Source: an uncultured Microbacterium sp. (lineage in GTDB: Bacteria > Actinomycetota > Actinomycetes > Actinomycetales > Microbacteriaceae). From it: DNA of 64,000 bases. The stretch lies in assembly GCF_947489255.1 (NCBI RefSeq), contig NZ_CANLCY010000001.1, positions 496,001-560,000 on the forward strand, read 5' to 3'. The notes under the pieces were generated by a model, which did not search any database, was not told where the DNA came from, and was given only the letters and a program-made list of their open reading frames with translations. The position numbers and the translations under genes were made by a program. Numbering within the stretch: position 1 is the first letter of the stretch; each line of letters starts with the position of its first letter. Shown piece by piece: positions 8,301 through 17,800 of the stretch.

Positions 8301-10061
8301 CTCTTCGTCGAGCTCGCCCACGCGGGCGTTCTGCGACTCCCCGGCGACGAAGACGCCGAACAGACCGCGGTCGGGGATCGTGCCGCCGCTGGTCACGGCG
8401 ACGCGCTGGGCGCCCGGCCGCCCCGTCAGCGTCCCCGCGTCGCGGTCCCACACCAGGCGCGGGCGCAGTTCGGCGAACTCGTCGGAGGGGTAGCGGCCGG
8501 CGAGCAGATCGAGCGTCGCCTCGTAGGCCGACCGGGGGAGGGAACGGAACGGCGCACTGCGCTTGACGGTGTCGAACCACTCCTCGACGTCGATCGACCC
8601 GAGGGCCGACGCGGCGACGGTCTGCTGCGCGAGGATGTCGAGCGGGTTCTGCGGCACGGAGATCGCCTCGATGCGTCCGCCGAGCATGCGCTCGGTGACC
8701 ACCGCGGTGTGCAGCACGTCGCTGCGGTGCTTCGGGAAGAGGGCGGCGCGGCTCACCTCGCCGACCTGGTGGCCCGCGCGCCCGACGCGCTGGAGACCGG
8801 ATGCCGCGCTCGGCGGCGATTCGACCTGGATGACGAGGTCGACCGAGCCCATGTCGATACCGAGCTCGAGGCTGCTCGTCGCCACGACGCACCGCAGCGC
8901 CCCCGACTTCAGCTCGTCTTCGACCTGGGCCCGCTGCTCCTTCGAGACCGAGCCGTGGTGGGCCTTCGCGAGGATCGCGGCGACGCCGGCCGAGGATCCG
9001 GCCTGCGCCATGAGGGATGCCGGCACGGTGGGCTCGGGGACGTCGATGCCCTGGCGCTCGGCGTAGATCTCGTTCAAGCGTCCGGTCAGCCTCTCGGCGA
9101 GACGCCGGGAGTTGGCGAAGACGATGGTCGATCGCCGCTGGAGGATGCGATCGACGATGGCCTCCTCGACGTGGGGCCACACCGACCCCGCCATCTCGGT
9201 GCTCTCGGGGCGCTCGGAGAACCACTCGCCCTCGGCCGCTTCGTCGGGAGCCGGCGATCCGGGCGGGGGCGGTGGGTTGAGCATGTCGTCGACCGGCACG
9301 ACGACCGACAGGTCGAAGGCCTTCGTGGCCTTGGGGGCCACGATGTCGACGGGCTGTGCTCCACCGAGGAACCGCGCGACCTCGTCGATCGGCCGCACTG
9401 TGGCCGACAGCCCGATGCGCTGGGCGGGGGAGTCGAGGAGGGCGTCGAGTCGCTCGAGGCTCACCGCGAGGTGCGCGCCGCGCTTTGTGGCGGCGACCGC
9501 GTGCACCTCGTCGATGATCACCGTGTGCACCCCGCGCAGCGTCTCGGCCGCCTGGCTCGTGAGCATGAGGTACAGGGACTCGGGAGTGGTGATCAGGATG
9601 TCGGGCGGGTCGGAGACGAGCTTGCGGCGATCGCTCGAACTGGTGTCTCCCGAGCGCACGCCCACGCTCACGGCCGGGACGTCGATGCCGAGTCGCCGGG
9701 CCGACTGGCCGATGCCGACGAGGGGCGAGCGGAGGTTGCGCTCGACGTCGACACCGAGCGCCTTCAGCGGCGAGATGTACAGGACGCGGGTGTTCGTGGC
9801 GGGGGCCTTCGCGGCCGCCTTCTTGCCGCGGCGCGCGGGCGCGGCATCCGCGGCCTCGGGGGCTTTCTCTCGGAAGATGCGGTCGATCGCGAAGAGGAAG
9901 GCCGACAGCGTCTTGCCCGAGCCCGTCGGGGCGACCACCAGCGCGTTGCGACCGGACGAGACGGATTCCCACGCGCCCTTCTGCGCGTTGGTGGGCGCGG
10001 AGAACGCGCCACGGAACCAGTCCTGCGTCGCAGGACCGAATCTCTCGAGCACGTCGGCCAT
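5388..10061 (-). CDS. lhr: Lhr-family ATP-dependent DNA helicase
   Basis: A 1557-residue superfamily 2 helicase, normal length for bacterial Lhr. All core motifs are visible: Walker A APTGSGKT (about residues 44-51), motif II IIDEVH, motif III LSATVRP, a RecA2 segment with TSSLELGIDMG, and motif VI QRVGRAGH. The long C-terminal part is the Lhr-specific region after the winged-helix domain. Lhr is an ATP-driven 3'-5' translocase that unwinds RNA:DNA and DNA duplexes and is induced by DNA damage in mycobacteria. I chose the ATG at 10061 (MADVLERFGP), where the similarity starts and GAGAGG lies upstream; a longer frame would overlap the esterase gene. It overlaps nei2 by 8 nt. A small Lys/Ala-rich insert after motif I is the only unusual feature. 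Confidence 0.93.
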   Translation of the reverse strand: MADVLERFGPATQDWFRGAFSAPTNAQKGAWESVSSGRNALVVAPTGSGKTLSAFLFAIDRIFREKAPEAADAAPARRGKKAAAKAPATNTRVLYISPLKALGVDVERNLRSPLVGIGQSARRLGIDVPAVSVGVRSGDTSSSDRRKLVSDPPDILITTPESLYLMLTSQAAETLRGVHTVIIDEVHAVAATKRGAHLAVSLERLDALLDSPAQRIGLSATVRPIDEVARFLGGAQPVDIVAPKATKAFDLSVVVPVDDMLNPPPPPGSPAPDEAAEGEWFSERPESTEMAGSVWPHVEEAIVDRILQRRSTIVFANSRRLAERLTGRLNEIYAERQGIDVPEPTVPASLMAQAGSSAGVAAILAKAHHGSVSKEQRAQVEDELKSGALRCVVATSSLELGIDMGSVDLVIQVESPPSAASGLQRVGRAGHQVGEVSRAALFPKHRSDVLHTAVVTERMLGGRIEAISVPQNPLDILAQQTVAASALGSIDVEEWFDTVKRSAPFRSLPRSAYEATLDLLAGRYPSDEFAELRPRLVWDRDAGTLTGRPGAQRVAVTSGGTIPDRGLFGVFVAGESQNARVGELDEEMVYESRVNDVFTLGTTSWRIVEITHDRVNVVPAFGQPGKLPFWHGDGIGRPAELGEALGKFSRDIAGADRAKAEERLRESGLDDNAITNLLAYLAEQREATGSLPTDKTLTVERSRDEVGDWRIILHSPYGMQVHSPWALAVNARIRERLGVEGAAVASDDGIIARVPDAAAEPPGADLFVFEPDELEQIVTDEVGGSALFASRFRECAARALLLPRLNPNRRSPLWQQRQRSAQLLEVAKRHPSFPIILETLREVLQDVYDLPALLRITRQIGERRIRLVEITTSQPSPYARDLLFGYVGAFMYEGDSPLAERRAAALSVDPALLSELLGKVEMRELLDPDVIAQFEREVQRLDPDRRARGVEGVADLLRILGPLDAAEVSARLDTDGDALAEAEHHLATLVDERRAIRVTIAGIPRVAGIEDAGRLRDALGAALPVGIPNAFLEPLADPLGDLVARFARTHAPFTTDAVAERLGVGVAVARLTLQRLESQGRLSSGFFLPEASGGARGDDMEWCDVEVLRRLRMRSLAAIRGSVEPVPPAAYARFLPVWQHLGRPLEGIDGVLAVVEQLAGVPIPASAWESLVLPSRVADYSPALLDELTATGEVVWSGHGTLPGRDGWIALHPAEAAPFTLQDPDEADDPAPDSLEARLLAALSGGGAYFAAQLKQLAEAENEQSVNDALWALTWAGRVTNDTFAPVRTLLSGGGQSHRVARRAPRARMYRGAAMPRATSAPRPPSLGGRWSLLPEREADAAARATATASLLLDRYGVVTRGAVQSEGVPGGFAQVYRILAGFEEAGHCRRGYVIEKLGAAQFAASATVDRLREFAAVADPPPLRTVTLAATDPANPYGAALGWPAIEGVTHRPGRKAGGLVVLVDGELTLYLERGGRSALAFTDEEASLQAASRHLAETARKRRLDTLTVEQVNGEFVYGTAVGRALREAGFVESPKGLTLRKLTAGDTLREAARA

Positions 10062-10162
10062 GCCGACATCCTCTCCCGGACCTCCGACATCGGGTCGGGC
10101 TTGACGTTCGCTGGTCGCGGAACGCCCCTCAGGAGGCCGGTGCCGCACGGGCCCCGCGTCGC

Positions 10163-10828
10163 TCAGTCGGAGGCGGCGTCGCGGTCGCGCAGTCGTGCCT
10201 CGAGGAACGCCCGCACGTCGTCGAGCTCGTCCTGCGAGATGGAGTGCGTGAGCCCGGGGTACACCCGCCCGCTCAGCTCGCTGTGCACGGGGAGCCACTG
10301 CGCCGTCGAATCGACGAGCGCCGCGGGGATGACGTCGTCTGCGGCCCCGCGCCCCCAGAACACCGGAGGGCGCCGTTCGGCGAGGATGTCGTCGCCCGGC
10401 AGCTCCCCACCCGCGGCGTAGCCGGCGAGCACGACGGCGAACGACACCGCGTCGGGCGCCGCGCGGAGGGTCTGCAGCGCCACCGCGCCGCCCTGCGAGA
10501 ACCCGAGCAGGCCCACGGGCGCCTCGCCCACGGCCTCCCGCACCCACGACAGCACCGCGTGCGCCGCGAGGGTCACGGCCTCGGGGTCGCGCCCGTCGAG
10601 ACCCTCGATCGGGTACCACGAGGCTCCGGGCATGGGCCACGGCGGCGCCAGCGGAGCGCGCACGCTCGCGATCACGAAGGTCTCGGGCAGGTACGGCACG
10701 AGGCCGAACAGGTCGTGCTCGTCGGAGCCGTAGCCGTGCAGCAGAAGCAGCACCGGGCGATCGCCGCGCTCGGCCGCGGGGACGGACCACCGCACGACGG
10801 AGGGATCGAGGGAGGGATGCGCGCTCAT
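10163..10828 (-). CDS. Alpha/beta hydrolase, phospholipase/carboxylesterase type
   Basis: A 221-residue protein with the features of the small carboxylesterase/phospholipase family: oxyanion region LLLLHGYGSDEHDL near residue 30, nucleophile elbow GFSQGG (Ser about residue 115), an Asp in the late GRGAADDVIP segment and a His in YPGLTHSIS near the C-terminus. It should hydrolyse short acyl esters or lysophospholipids in the cytoplasm; the true substrate is unknown. It lies about 100 bp upstream of lhr on the same strand and may be the first gene of that operon. CACAAT (10840-10835) ends 6 nt before the ATG, a near match to the leaderless -10 pattern. Confidence 0.8.
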   Translation of the reverse strand: MSAHPSLDPSVVRWSVPAAERGDRPVLLLLHGYGSDEHDLFGLVPYLPETFVIASVRAPLAPPWPMPGASWYPIEGLDGRDPEAVTLAAHAVLSWVREAVGEAPVGLLGFSQGGAVALQTLRAAPDAVSFAVVLAGYAAGGELPGDDILAERRPPVFWGRGAADDVIPAALVDSTAQWLPVHSELSGRVYPGLTHSISQDELDDVRAFLEARLRDRDAASD

Positions 10829-10981
10829 GCCGCCATTGTGGCAAAGGCCTCCGACACGGCGGCGCTCGCGCGGGGCGGCGCGATGCAGGAGGGGATCGGA
10901 GACCGGTACGGGCGATCGCCGCGCGACCGCTCCGGCACCGCCGAACGCGGCATCCGGAGCAGACGTTGATATACAGGGATC
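10829..10981. promoter_or_regulatory. Divergent promoter region (esterase / DUF4916)
   Basis: For the minus strand, CACAAT (10840-10835) ends 6 nt before the esterase ATG. For the plus strand, TATACA (10970-10975) ends 6 nt before ATG 10982. Neither is an exact TANNNT, but both have the leaderless spacing. No clear -35 elements or operators are visible between them. Confidence 0.4.
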
Positions 10982-11596
10982 ATGCCCGTGCGTACCCCCG
11001 ACCCCGAACCCGGCGACAACGGCGACGAGCGCGAGCCGCTCTCGGCGTCGTTCTCAGGCGCGCAGGGAGGCCCCAACCCCAACCCGGGCTGGCTGAGCGA
11101 GGTCGAGCTGGCCGAGGCGCGCCGGCGCCTCCCGATGCTCTACGTCGAGGCGCTGCCGGTGCGCACCGACGGCATGGGCGCGGTGACGCAGGTCGGCATC
11201 CTGCTGCGGGCGACCCCGCTCGGCGAGATGACCCGCACGCTGGTCTCGGGTCGCGTGCGCTACGGCGAGACGGTGCGCGATGCGCTGTTCCGCCACCTCG
11301 AGAACGACCTCGGGCCCATGGCCTTCCCGCTGCTGCCGCCGCAGCCCACCCCCTTCACGGTGGCGGAGTACTTCCCGCTCCCGGGCGTGAGCGCCTTCCA
11401 CGACGACCGCCAGCACGCGGTGTCCCTCGCGTACGTCGTGCCGGTCACCGGCACGTGCGAACCGCGTCAGGACGCCCTCGAGGTCACGTGGCTCTCGCCG
11501 CAGGAGGCGGCATCCGATGCCCTCTCCGACGAGATGGAGGGCGGCCGCGGCACGCTCATCCGGCTCGCGCTGGCCTCGGTCGGCGCCCTGCGCTGA
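10982..11596 (+). CDS. DUF4916 Nudix-like protein with degenerate Nudix box
   Basis: A 204-residue protein. The first 35 residues are hydrophilic and Pro/Asn/Gly-rich. The rest fits the DUF4916 'Nudix hydrolase family protein' of actinobacteria. The region corresponding to the Nudix box (G-x5-E-x7-REUxEExGU) reads GRVRYGE then DALFRHLENDLG. The first Gly and Glu are kept, but the REUxEE core is RHLEND, so two of the metal-binding Glu positions are changed. The protein may therefore be non-catalytic, or bind a nucleotide as a ligand. A TATACA box directly before the ATG suggests a leaderless mRNA. Confidence 0.65.
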   Translation: MPVRTPDPEPGDNGDEREPLSASFSGAQGGPNPNPGWLSEVELAEARRRLPMLYVEALPVRTDGMGAVTQVGILLRATPLGEMTRTLVSGRVRYGETVRDALFRHLENDLGPMAFPLLPPQPTPFTVAEYFPLPGVSAFHDDRQHAVSLAYVVPVTGTCEPRQDALEVTWLSPQEAASDALSDEMEGGRGTLIRLALASVGALR

Positions 11597-11666
11597 CCAC
11601 TCCTCCCCAGGCCTGGGAGGGCGGGAGGTCGTCCCCCGGCCATTGCCCGGCGTCGCAGGCTCTGCC

Positions 11667-11672
11667 TAGGGT
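11667..11672 (+). promoter_or_regulatory. -10 box TAGGGT, 6 nt before ATG
   Basis: TAGGGT is followed by CGGAGG and ATG 11679. The box gives either a leaderless start or, with an upstream start, the GGAGG would act as Shine-Dalgarno. Confidence 0.45.
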
Positions 11673-11678
11673 CGGAGG

Positions 11679-13601
11679 ATGCCGGATTCTCCCCTGGAAC
11701 CCCTGACCCTGCCCCACGACCTCGATGGTTGGCGCGCGTTCGCCGAAGAGCGTCCGCGTGGACTCCTCGACCGGGTCGCCGAGATCGACGCGCGGCTCGT
11801 CGCCGAGACCGACCTGAGCCTGCGCGAGCGTCTCGCCCTGTGGAACGAGGCGGATCTCGCCCTCGCCGAGGCCGCGGCGCCCTCCCACCTGCTCAGCGAG
11901 TCGCACCCCGACGCCGGCGTCCGCGACGCCGCCGAGAAGCAGGCGCAGACCGTGGACGCCGTGCAGTCGCGCCGGCTCCTCGAGCGCGAGCTCTGGGGCG
12001 TCTTCGCCGACGCCGACCCCGACGGGCTCGACCCCGACGAGCGGCGCTTCCTCGAACACGTCCGGCGGGACTTCCGTCGCGGGGGCGTCGATCTCGCGGA
12101 TGCCGATCGCGAACGCGTGCGCGAGCTGACCGATCGCGACACCGAGCTGTCGCTGATGTTCTCACGCAACATCCGCGAGGGGCGTCGCGAGATCCGCGTC
12201 CCGGCGTCGTCGCTCGACGGCCTCCCCGACGACTTCCTCGCCGAGCACCCCGCCGACGACGAGGGGATGGTCACCCTCACCACCGAGTACACCGACCTCA
12301 TGCCCGTGCGCGAGTACGCGCGCGACCGGTCGGTGCGCCACGCCCTGGTGGCGATGTACAACGACCTCGCGTGGCCCGTCAACGAGCCCGTGCTCGCCGA
12401 GCTGCTCGCGGTGCGGGCGGAGCGCGCGGCGCTGCTCGGCTACGGCGACTGGGCCGACTACGAGACCGAGACGCGCATGATCGGCTCGAGCGCCGCGGTC
12501 GCGGCATTCCTCGAGCGGGTCGCGGAGGCCGTGGCTCCGGCGGCGACCGCCGAATACGAGCGCGTCCTCGCCCGTCTCTGGCGCGACGACCCCACCGCCG
12601 AGGCCGTCACGATCGCCGACTTCTGGTACGTCCTGGGTGCGCTCAAGCGCGAGGAGTACGACGTCGACGCGCAGCTCGTGCGCTCCTATTTCCGCTTCGA
12701 CCGGGTGCTCGACGGGGTCCTCGCCACCACCGGGCGCCTGCTCGACGTCGACTACGTGCCGGTCGAGGCTCCGTCGTGGCACGACGACGTGCGCACGTAC
12801 GACGTCGTCCGCGCGGGGGAGCGACTCGGTCGCATCCACCTCGACCTGCACCCCCGCGAGGGCAAGTACAACCATGCCGCGTGCTTCGGACTCGCTCCCG
12901 GCATCGCGGGGCGCGCGCTGCCCGAATCGGTGCTGCTGTGCAATTTCTCGCGCGGACTGCTCGAACACGACGAGGTCGTGACCTTCTTCCACGAGTTCGG
13001 TCACCTCGTGCACGACATCCTCGGCGGCCACCAGACATGGGCGCGCTGGACGGGCGTGGCGACCGAGTGGGACTTCGTCGAGGCGCCCAGCCAGCTGCTC
13101 GAGGAGTGGGCGTGGGATGCCGAGGCGCTCGCCGCCTTCGCCGTGAACGACCAGGGCGAGCCCATCCCCGCCGACCTCGTCGCGCGAATGCGCACCGCCG
13201 ACGCCTTCGGGCGCGGCCTCGAGGTGACGAGGCAGCTCGGGCACGCGACCACCTCGTACCGCCTGCACGTGGACCGCCCGGTGGATCTGGCCGCGGCCGT
13301 CGACGGCTACTACCGCGCCGCGAGTCCGGTGACCCCGCTCGACGGTGCGCACTCGTACGCCGGGTTCGGGCACCTCACGGGCTACGGGGCCTGTTACTAC
13401 ACGTACCAGTGGAGCCTCGTCATCGCGCGCGACCTGCTCTCGGCGTTCGGCGACGACCTCTTCGACGTCGACACGGCGACGCGCTACCGCCGCGAGATCC
13501 TCGAACCCGGCGGCACCCGCGACGCTCGGGACCTCGTCGAGTCGTTCCTCGGGCGTGAGAGCACGTTCGACGCCTACCGCGACTGGCTCGCGGGAGCGTG
13601 A
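11679..13601 (+). CDS. M3 family zinc oligopeptidase (thimet/oligopeptidase A type)
   Basis: A 640-residue protein of the size usual for M3 peptidases. The zinc site is FFHEFGH (HEFGH about residues 437-441), and the third ligand Glu is expected in the following helix (DFVEAPSQLLEEW, with the conserved E-x3-Q pattern). The extended C-terminal block SYAGFGHLTGYGACYYTYQW matches the substrate-binding Gly/Tyr-rich loop of the family. These cytoplasmic enzymes degrade peptides up to about 20 residues, completing protein turnover. The N-terminal half is helical, as expected for the channel lid. It is convergent with threonine aldolase; a strong hairpin lies 7 bp after the stop. Confidence 0.9.
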   Translation: MPDSPLEPLTLPHDLDGWRAFAEERPRGLLDRVAEIDARLVAETDLSLRERLALWNEADLALAEAAAPSHLLSESHPDAGVRDAAEKQAQTVDAVQSRRLLERELWGVFADADPDGLDPDERRFLEHVRRDFRRGGVDLADADRERVRELTDRDTELSLMFSRNIREGRREIRVPASSLDGLPDDFLAEHPADDEGMVTLTTEYTDLMPVREYARDRSVRHALVAMYNDLAWPVNEPVLAELLAVRAERAALLGYGDWADYETETRMIGSSAAVAAFLERVAEAVAPAATAEYERVLARLWRDDPTAEAVTIADFWYVLGALKREEYDVDAQLVRSYFRFDRVLDGVLATTGRLLDVDYVPVEAPSWHDDVRTYDVVRAGERLGRIHLDLHPREGKYNHAACFGLAPGIAGRALPESVLLCNFSRGLLEHDEVVTFFHEFGHLVHDILGGHQTWARWTGVATEWDFVEAPSQLLEEWAWDAEALAAFAVNDQGEPIPADLVARMRTADAFGRGLEVTRQLGHATTSYRLHVDRPVDLAAAVDGYYRAASPVTPLDGAHSYAGFGHLTGYGACYYTYQWSLVIARDLLSAFGDDLFDVDTATRYRREILEPGGTRDARDLVESFLGRESTFDAYRDWLAGA

Positions 13602-13607
13602 GACGAC

Positions 13608-13645
13608 GAGGGCCGCGGCATCCTGGTCCGGATGCCGCGGCCCTC
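13608..13645. terminator. Strong bidirectional terminator with GGCATCC/GGATGCC at the stem top
   Basis: GAGGGCCGCGGCATCC (13608-13623) pairs perfectly over 16 bp with GGATGCCGCGGCCCTC (13630-13645), with a 6-nt loop. It sits between two convergent genes. The loop-proximal seven pairs are the recurring heptamer. Confidence 0.8.
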
Positions 13646-13689
13646 GGGCTCGCGTCGATCCCGTCGGCGACGGGTGCGGGCGCGTCAGG

Positions 13690-14757
13690 TCACGCGGTCG
13701 TCTCGCGCGCGATCGCGGCGACGAACGCGTCGATGTCGTCTTCCGTGGTGTCGAACGAGCACATCCAACGCACCTCGCGGCGCATCTCGTCCCAGTCGTA
13801 GAACCGGAAGCTCGCGCGCAGCCGATCGGCGACGCCGGCCGGCAGGGTCGCGAACACGCCGTTGGCCTGCGTGGGCTGGGTGAACTCCACGCCCTGGATC
13901 GAGCCGTCGGCCAGTCCCGCCTCGACGCCCGCGCGCAGGCGCTGCGCCATCGCGTTGGAGTGACGGGCGTTGCGCAGCCAGAGATCGCCGTCGAGGAGGG
14001 CGACCAGCTGGGCCGACACGAAGCGCATCTTGCTCGAGAGCTGCATGTCGAGCTTGCGCAGATAGGTGAGCCCGGTCGATGCCGCGGGGTCGAGCACGAC
14101 GATGGCCTCGCCGATCATCGCGCCGTTCTTCGTACCGCCGAAGCTCAGCACGTCGACGCCCGCGTCGCGGGTGAAGGCGCGCAGCGGGACGTCGAGGGCA
14201 GCGGCGGCGTTCGCGATGCGCGCTCCGTCCATGTGCAGGCGCATGCCGTGGCCGTGCGCGTGGGCGGCCAGCTCGCGGATCTCCTCGACGCTGTACAGCG
14301 TGCCCAGCTCGGTCGACTGCGTGATCGAGACCACGAGCGGCTGCGCGCGGTGCTCGTCGCCCCAGCCCCACGCCTCGCGGTCGACGAGCTCGGGCGTGAG
14401 CTTGCCGTCGTCGGTGGGGACCGTGAGCAGCTTGATGCCGCCCACGCGCTCGGGGGCTCCTCCCTCGTCGACGTTGATGTGCGCGGTGGATGCCGAGATC
14501 ACCGCGCCCCAGCGGGGCAGCATCGACTGCAGCCCGACGACGTTGGCGCCCGTGCCGTTGAAGACGGGGTACGCCTCGACGCCGTCGCCCAGCAGCGAGA
14601 CGAAGAGCTCCTGCAGGCGCGCCGTGTAGACGTCTTCGCCGTAGGCGACCTGGTGGCCTTCGTTGGCCGTCGCGATCGCGTCGAGCACGTCGGGGTGGAT
14701 GCCGGAATAGTTGTCGGACGCGAAGCCGCGCACCGACGTGTCGTGGAGGGAAGTCAC
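13690..14757 (-). CDS. ltaE: Low-specificity L-threonine aldolase
   Basis: A 355-residue PLP-dependent fold type I enzyme. The start of the domain, FASDNYSGIHPDVL, with the following EGHQVAYGED, is typical of threonine aldolases. The cofactor Asp is in HMDGAR (about residue 177) and the Schiff-base Lys in SFGGTKNGA (Lys210). It cleaves L-threonine or allo-threonine to glycine and acetaldehyde. GTG at 14757 is chosen because similarity begins only a few residues later. TACGCT (14769-14764) ends 6 nt upstream and GGAGGG fills the gap. A longer frame upstream gives only low-complexity sequence. It is divergent from the SWIM-SNF2 gene. Confidence 0.87.
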   Translation of the reverse strand: MTSLHDTSVRGFASDNYSGIHPDVLDAIATANEGHQVAYGEDVYTARLQELFVSLLGDGVEAYPVFNGTGANVVGLQSMLPRWGAVISASTAHINVDEGGAPERVGGIKLLTVPTDDGKLTPELVDREAWGWGDEHRAQPLVVSITQSTELGTLYSVEEIRELAAHAHGHGMRLHMDGARIANAAAALDVPLRAFTRDAGVDVLSFGGTKNGAMIGEAIVVLDPAASTGLTYLRKLDMQLSSKMRFVSAQLVALLDGDLWLRNARHSNAMAQRLRAGVEAGLADGSIQGVEFTQPTQANGVFATLPAGVADRLRASFRFYDWDEMRREVRWMCSFDTTEDDIDAFVAAIARETTA

Positions 14758-14763
14758 CCCTCC

Positions 14764-14769
14764 AGCGTA
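14764..14769 (-). promoter_or_regulatory. -10 box TACGCT, 6 nt before GTG
   Basis: TACGCT on the minus strand is followed by GGAGGG and the GTG of threonine aldolase. Just upstream is a short A-rich run (GGGAAAAGT). Confidence 0.5.
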
Positions 14770-14858
14770 ACTTTTCCCGGCTCCTCCCCAGGGGCGATCT
14801 CCTCCACAGGAATCCGGTGACGCGTCGGGGTGTCCGTGCCCCCGACGACAATGGGGGA

Positions 14859-17800
14859 ATGCGGTTGGATCCCGAAGCACTCAGCATCGCCGGCGAGCTG
14901 TTCTCGGCGTCCGCGATGACGCGCGCCGACCGCCTGCTCGTCTACGGCTCGGTCGAGGTCGGCGACGCACGATCCGTCGCCGGTGTCCTCGTGGTCACGG
15001 CGCAGTCCTTCGGAGCGTCGGGGTACGAACACCTCGAGCTCCGCGTCCCCGACGACCTGTCCCGCCTCTCCGGGTGGTGCTCGTGCGGACGCGGACCCGA
15101 GTGCGAGCACTCGTGCGCGGCGGCGCTGGTGCTGTTCGACCGCCTCATCTCGGCGGGCCGCCCGCCCCGCGCCGAGTGGCAGCGCTCGCTCGACGAACTG
15201 TTCGCCGCCGCCCCGGTCGTCGGCGACGAAGCCCCCTTCGACCTCTGCCTCTTCCTCTCCATCCGCCGCGGCGGCGGGCGCGGCTACGGAACGGCGCTCA
15301 CGCTCAGCGCGCGACCGGGGGTGCGGGGCACTCGCGGCACGTGGATCAAGGGTCGGGCCGGCTGGTCGGCCCTGGCGACGCTCCCGGCCGAGCCGCGGGC
15401 GCGTGCCGCTCTCGACAGCCTGGGGCGGTTGGGGCGCTTCAGCGCCGGCCCGTATCTGTCCGACGAGTGGATGCCCCTCGCCGCCGTGCCCCCGCACTCC
15501 CTGTGGCTGCAGCTCGAGGCCGTCGTCGCGGCGGGGGTCCCGCTCGTATCGGGTGCCGGCATCCATCACCCGGTCCGCGTCGTCGAAGAGCCCGTGACCG
15601 CCGCGGTGGCGCTGGACCGCCGCGGCTCGACGCTGCACGTTCGCGGGGCGGTGCAGGGCGTCGACGACGAGACGGCCGCGCTGCCCTCCTGGGTGGTGGG
15701 AGACCCCGCCGTGGCCGTGGCGTTCGTCGCCGACCGCGACGGCGACGACGAGCGCATCACCCTCGTGCGGCTGTCGACACCCGCGTCGGGACCGGTCCGC
15801 GGACTCCTCGCCCGCTCGAGCGCGCTCACCGTCGACGAGCGCGGGTCCGAGACGTTCCTGCGCGAATACCTCCCGCGGCTCCAGCTCGACGCTCCGGTGG
15901 TCTCGCCGCGGGGCACCGTCGATGTTCCTCCCGCGCCGCGTCCCGTGCTCGAGGTGACCGTGGAGCATCGTGACGCCTCCACGACGCTCGCCACGCGCTG
16001 GGACCGCTCGTCGACGCAGGGCCGCCGCCACGATGAGCACGAGGGTGCGGTGTGGGGCGCGGTCTCCTCCCTCGCCGAAGAGATGCGCATCGACGTCCCG
16101 ACGCCGTTCGCGACGGGGACCGCGCCGGCGCGAGCGATGGCGCCCGCGGCGGCGGCACTGTTCGTGGGGGAGATGATGCCGCGTCTGCGGGCCCTCGAGT
16201 CCGTCCGCGTGGAGGTGCGCGGCGACGATCCCGACTACCGCGCCTCGGCCGAGGTCCCCGTGGTGCAGCTGAGCACCGGCGCCGACGACGGCAGCGACTG
16301 GTTCGACCTGAACGCCCGGGTGACCGTGGGAGAGGTCGAGGTCGACTTCACCGCCCTCTACACCGCCCTGGCGCTCGGCGACCGGGTGCTCTTCCTGGGC
16401 GATGGCGAGTACGTCCGGCTCGACAGCCCCGAGTTCGACCGCCTCCGCGCCGTCATCGACGAGGCCCGCACCCTCGCCGACCGGCCGGGCAACGAGCTCA
16501 CGATCAACCGCTACAACGTGGGGCTGTGGGACGACCTGTCCGAGCTCGGCATGCTCGCCGTCCACGAGGCCGAATGGTGGCTGCGCGTGCGCGGTCTGAC
16601 CGATGAGGCGGCCCTCACCCGGGTCGATCCCCCGGTGGGGCTGCGAGCCACCCTCCGGGACTATCAGCGTTCGGGGCTCGACTGGCTCCACTTCCTGCGC
16701 ACCCAGGGGCTCGGCGGCATCCTCGCCGACGACATGGGGCTGGGCAAGACGGTGCAGACCATCGCCATGATGGAGGCGGCCCGTGCCGACGACCCGACGC
16801 TCCCGCCGTTCCTGATCGTCGCGCCGACGAGTGTCGTGGGCAACTGGGCGCGCGAGTGCGCGACCTTCGCACCCGACCTCGAGGTCCGCACGATCTCGGC
16901 CACGCGGGCGCGGCGCGCCGGCACGATCGCCGACGCCGCGACGGGGGCGCACGTCGTCGTCACCAGCTACGCCCTGTTCCGGCTCGAGCAGGAGCAGTAC
17001 GCCGAGGTCGACTGGTCGGGTCTCGTGCTCGACGAAGCGCAGCAGATCAAGAACCCGTCGTCTCGCGGCTACCGGGCGGCCCGGGCACTCGCGGTTCCCT
17101 TCACGCTCGTCATCACCGGCACGCCGATGGAGAACAACCTGCTCGAGCTGTGGGCGCTCATGTCGCTCGTGGCCCCGGGGCTGCTCGGAACGCGCGAGTC
17201 GTTCACCGAGCTGTACCGCACGCCCATCGAGAAGGGCGCCGACGCCGAGCGGCTCGATCTCCTGCGCCGGCGTATCCGGCCGTTCCTCCTGCGGCGGACG
17301 AAAGACCTCGTCGCCGCAGAGCTCCCGCCCAAGCAGGAGACGATCATCGAGGTCGCCCTGCACCCCGCGCACCGCAAGCTCTACGACCGGCGTTTCCATC
17401 GCGAGCGCCAGCGACTGCTGGGGCTGCTCGACGACGATGCCGAGGGCAATCGGTTCGCGATCTTCCGCTCCCTCACGATGCTGCGTCAGCTCGCGCTCGA
17501 CCCCTCCCTCGTCGACGAGGGGGATGCGCCGTCCGCGAAGCTCGACGCCCTGGAAGACCTCCTGGTCGAGGCCGAGGCCGAGGGGCACCGGGTGCTCGTG
17601 CTGAGCCAGTTCACGCGCTTCCTCAAGGCGGCCCGTCAGCGCTGCACCGATGCGGGACTGGCATCCGGCTACCTCGACGGCACCACCGTGAACCGGCAGG
17701 CCGAGATCGACCGGTTCCGCGACGGGGATGCGCCGGCGTTCTTCGTCTCGCTGAAGGCGGGCGGAGTGGGGCTCAACCTCGTCGAGGCCGACTACGTCGT

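Noticed and set aside
5379..10421. Open frame of 1680 codons antisense to lhr
   Set aside because: It mirrors the codon bias of lhr, has an amino-acid composition typical of antisense frames in high-G+C DNA (rich in Arg, Gly, Asp, His) and no recognisable domain.
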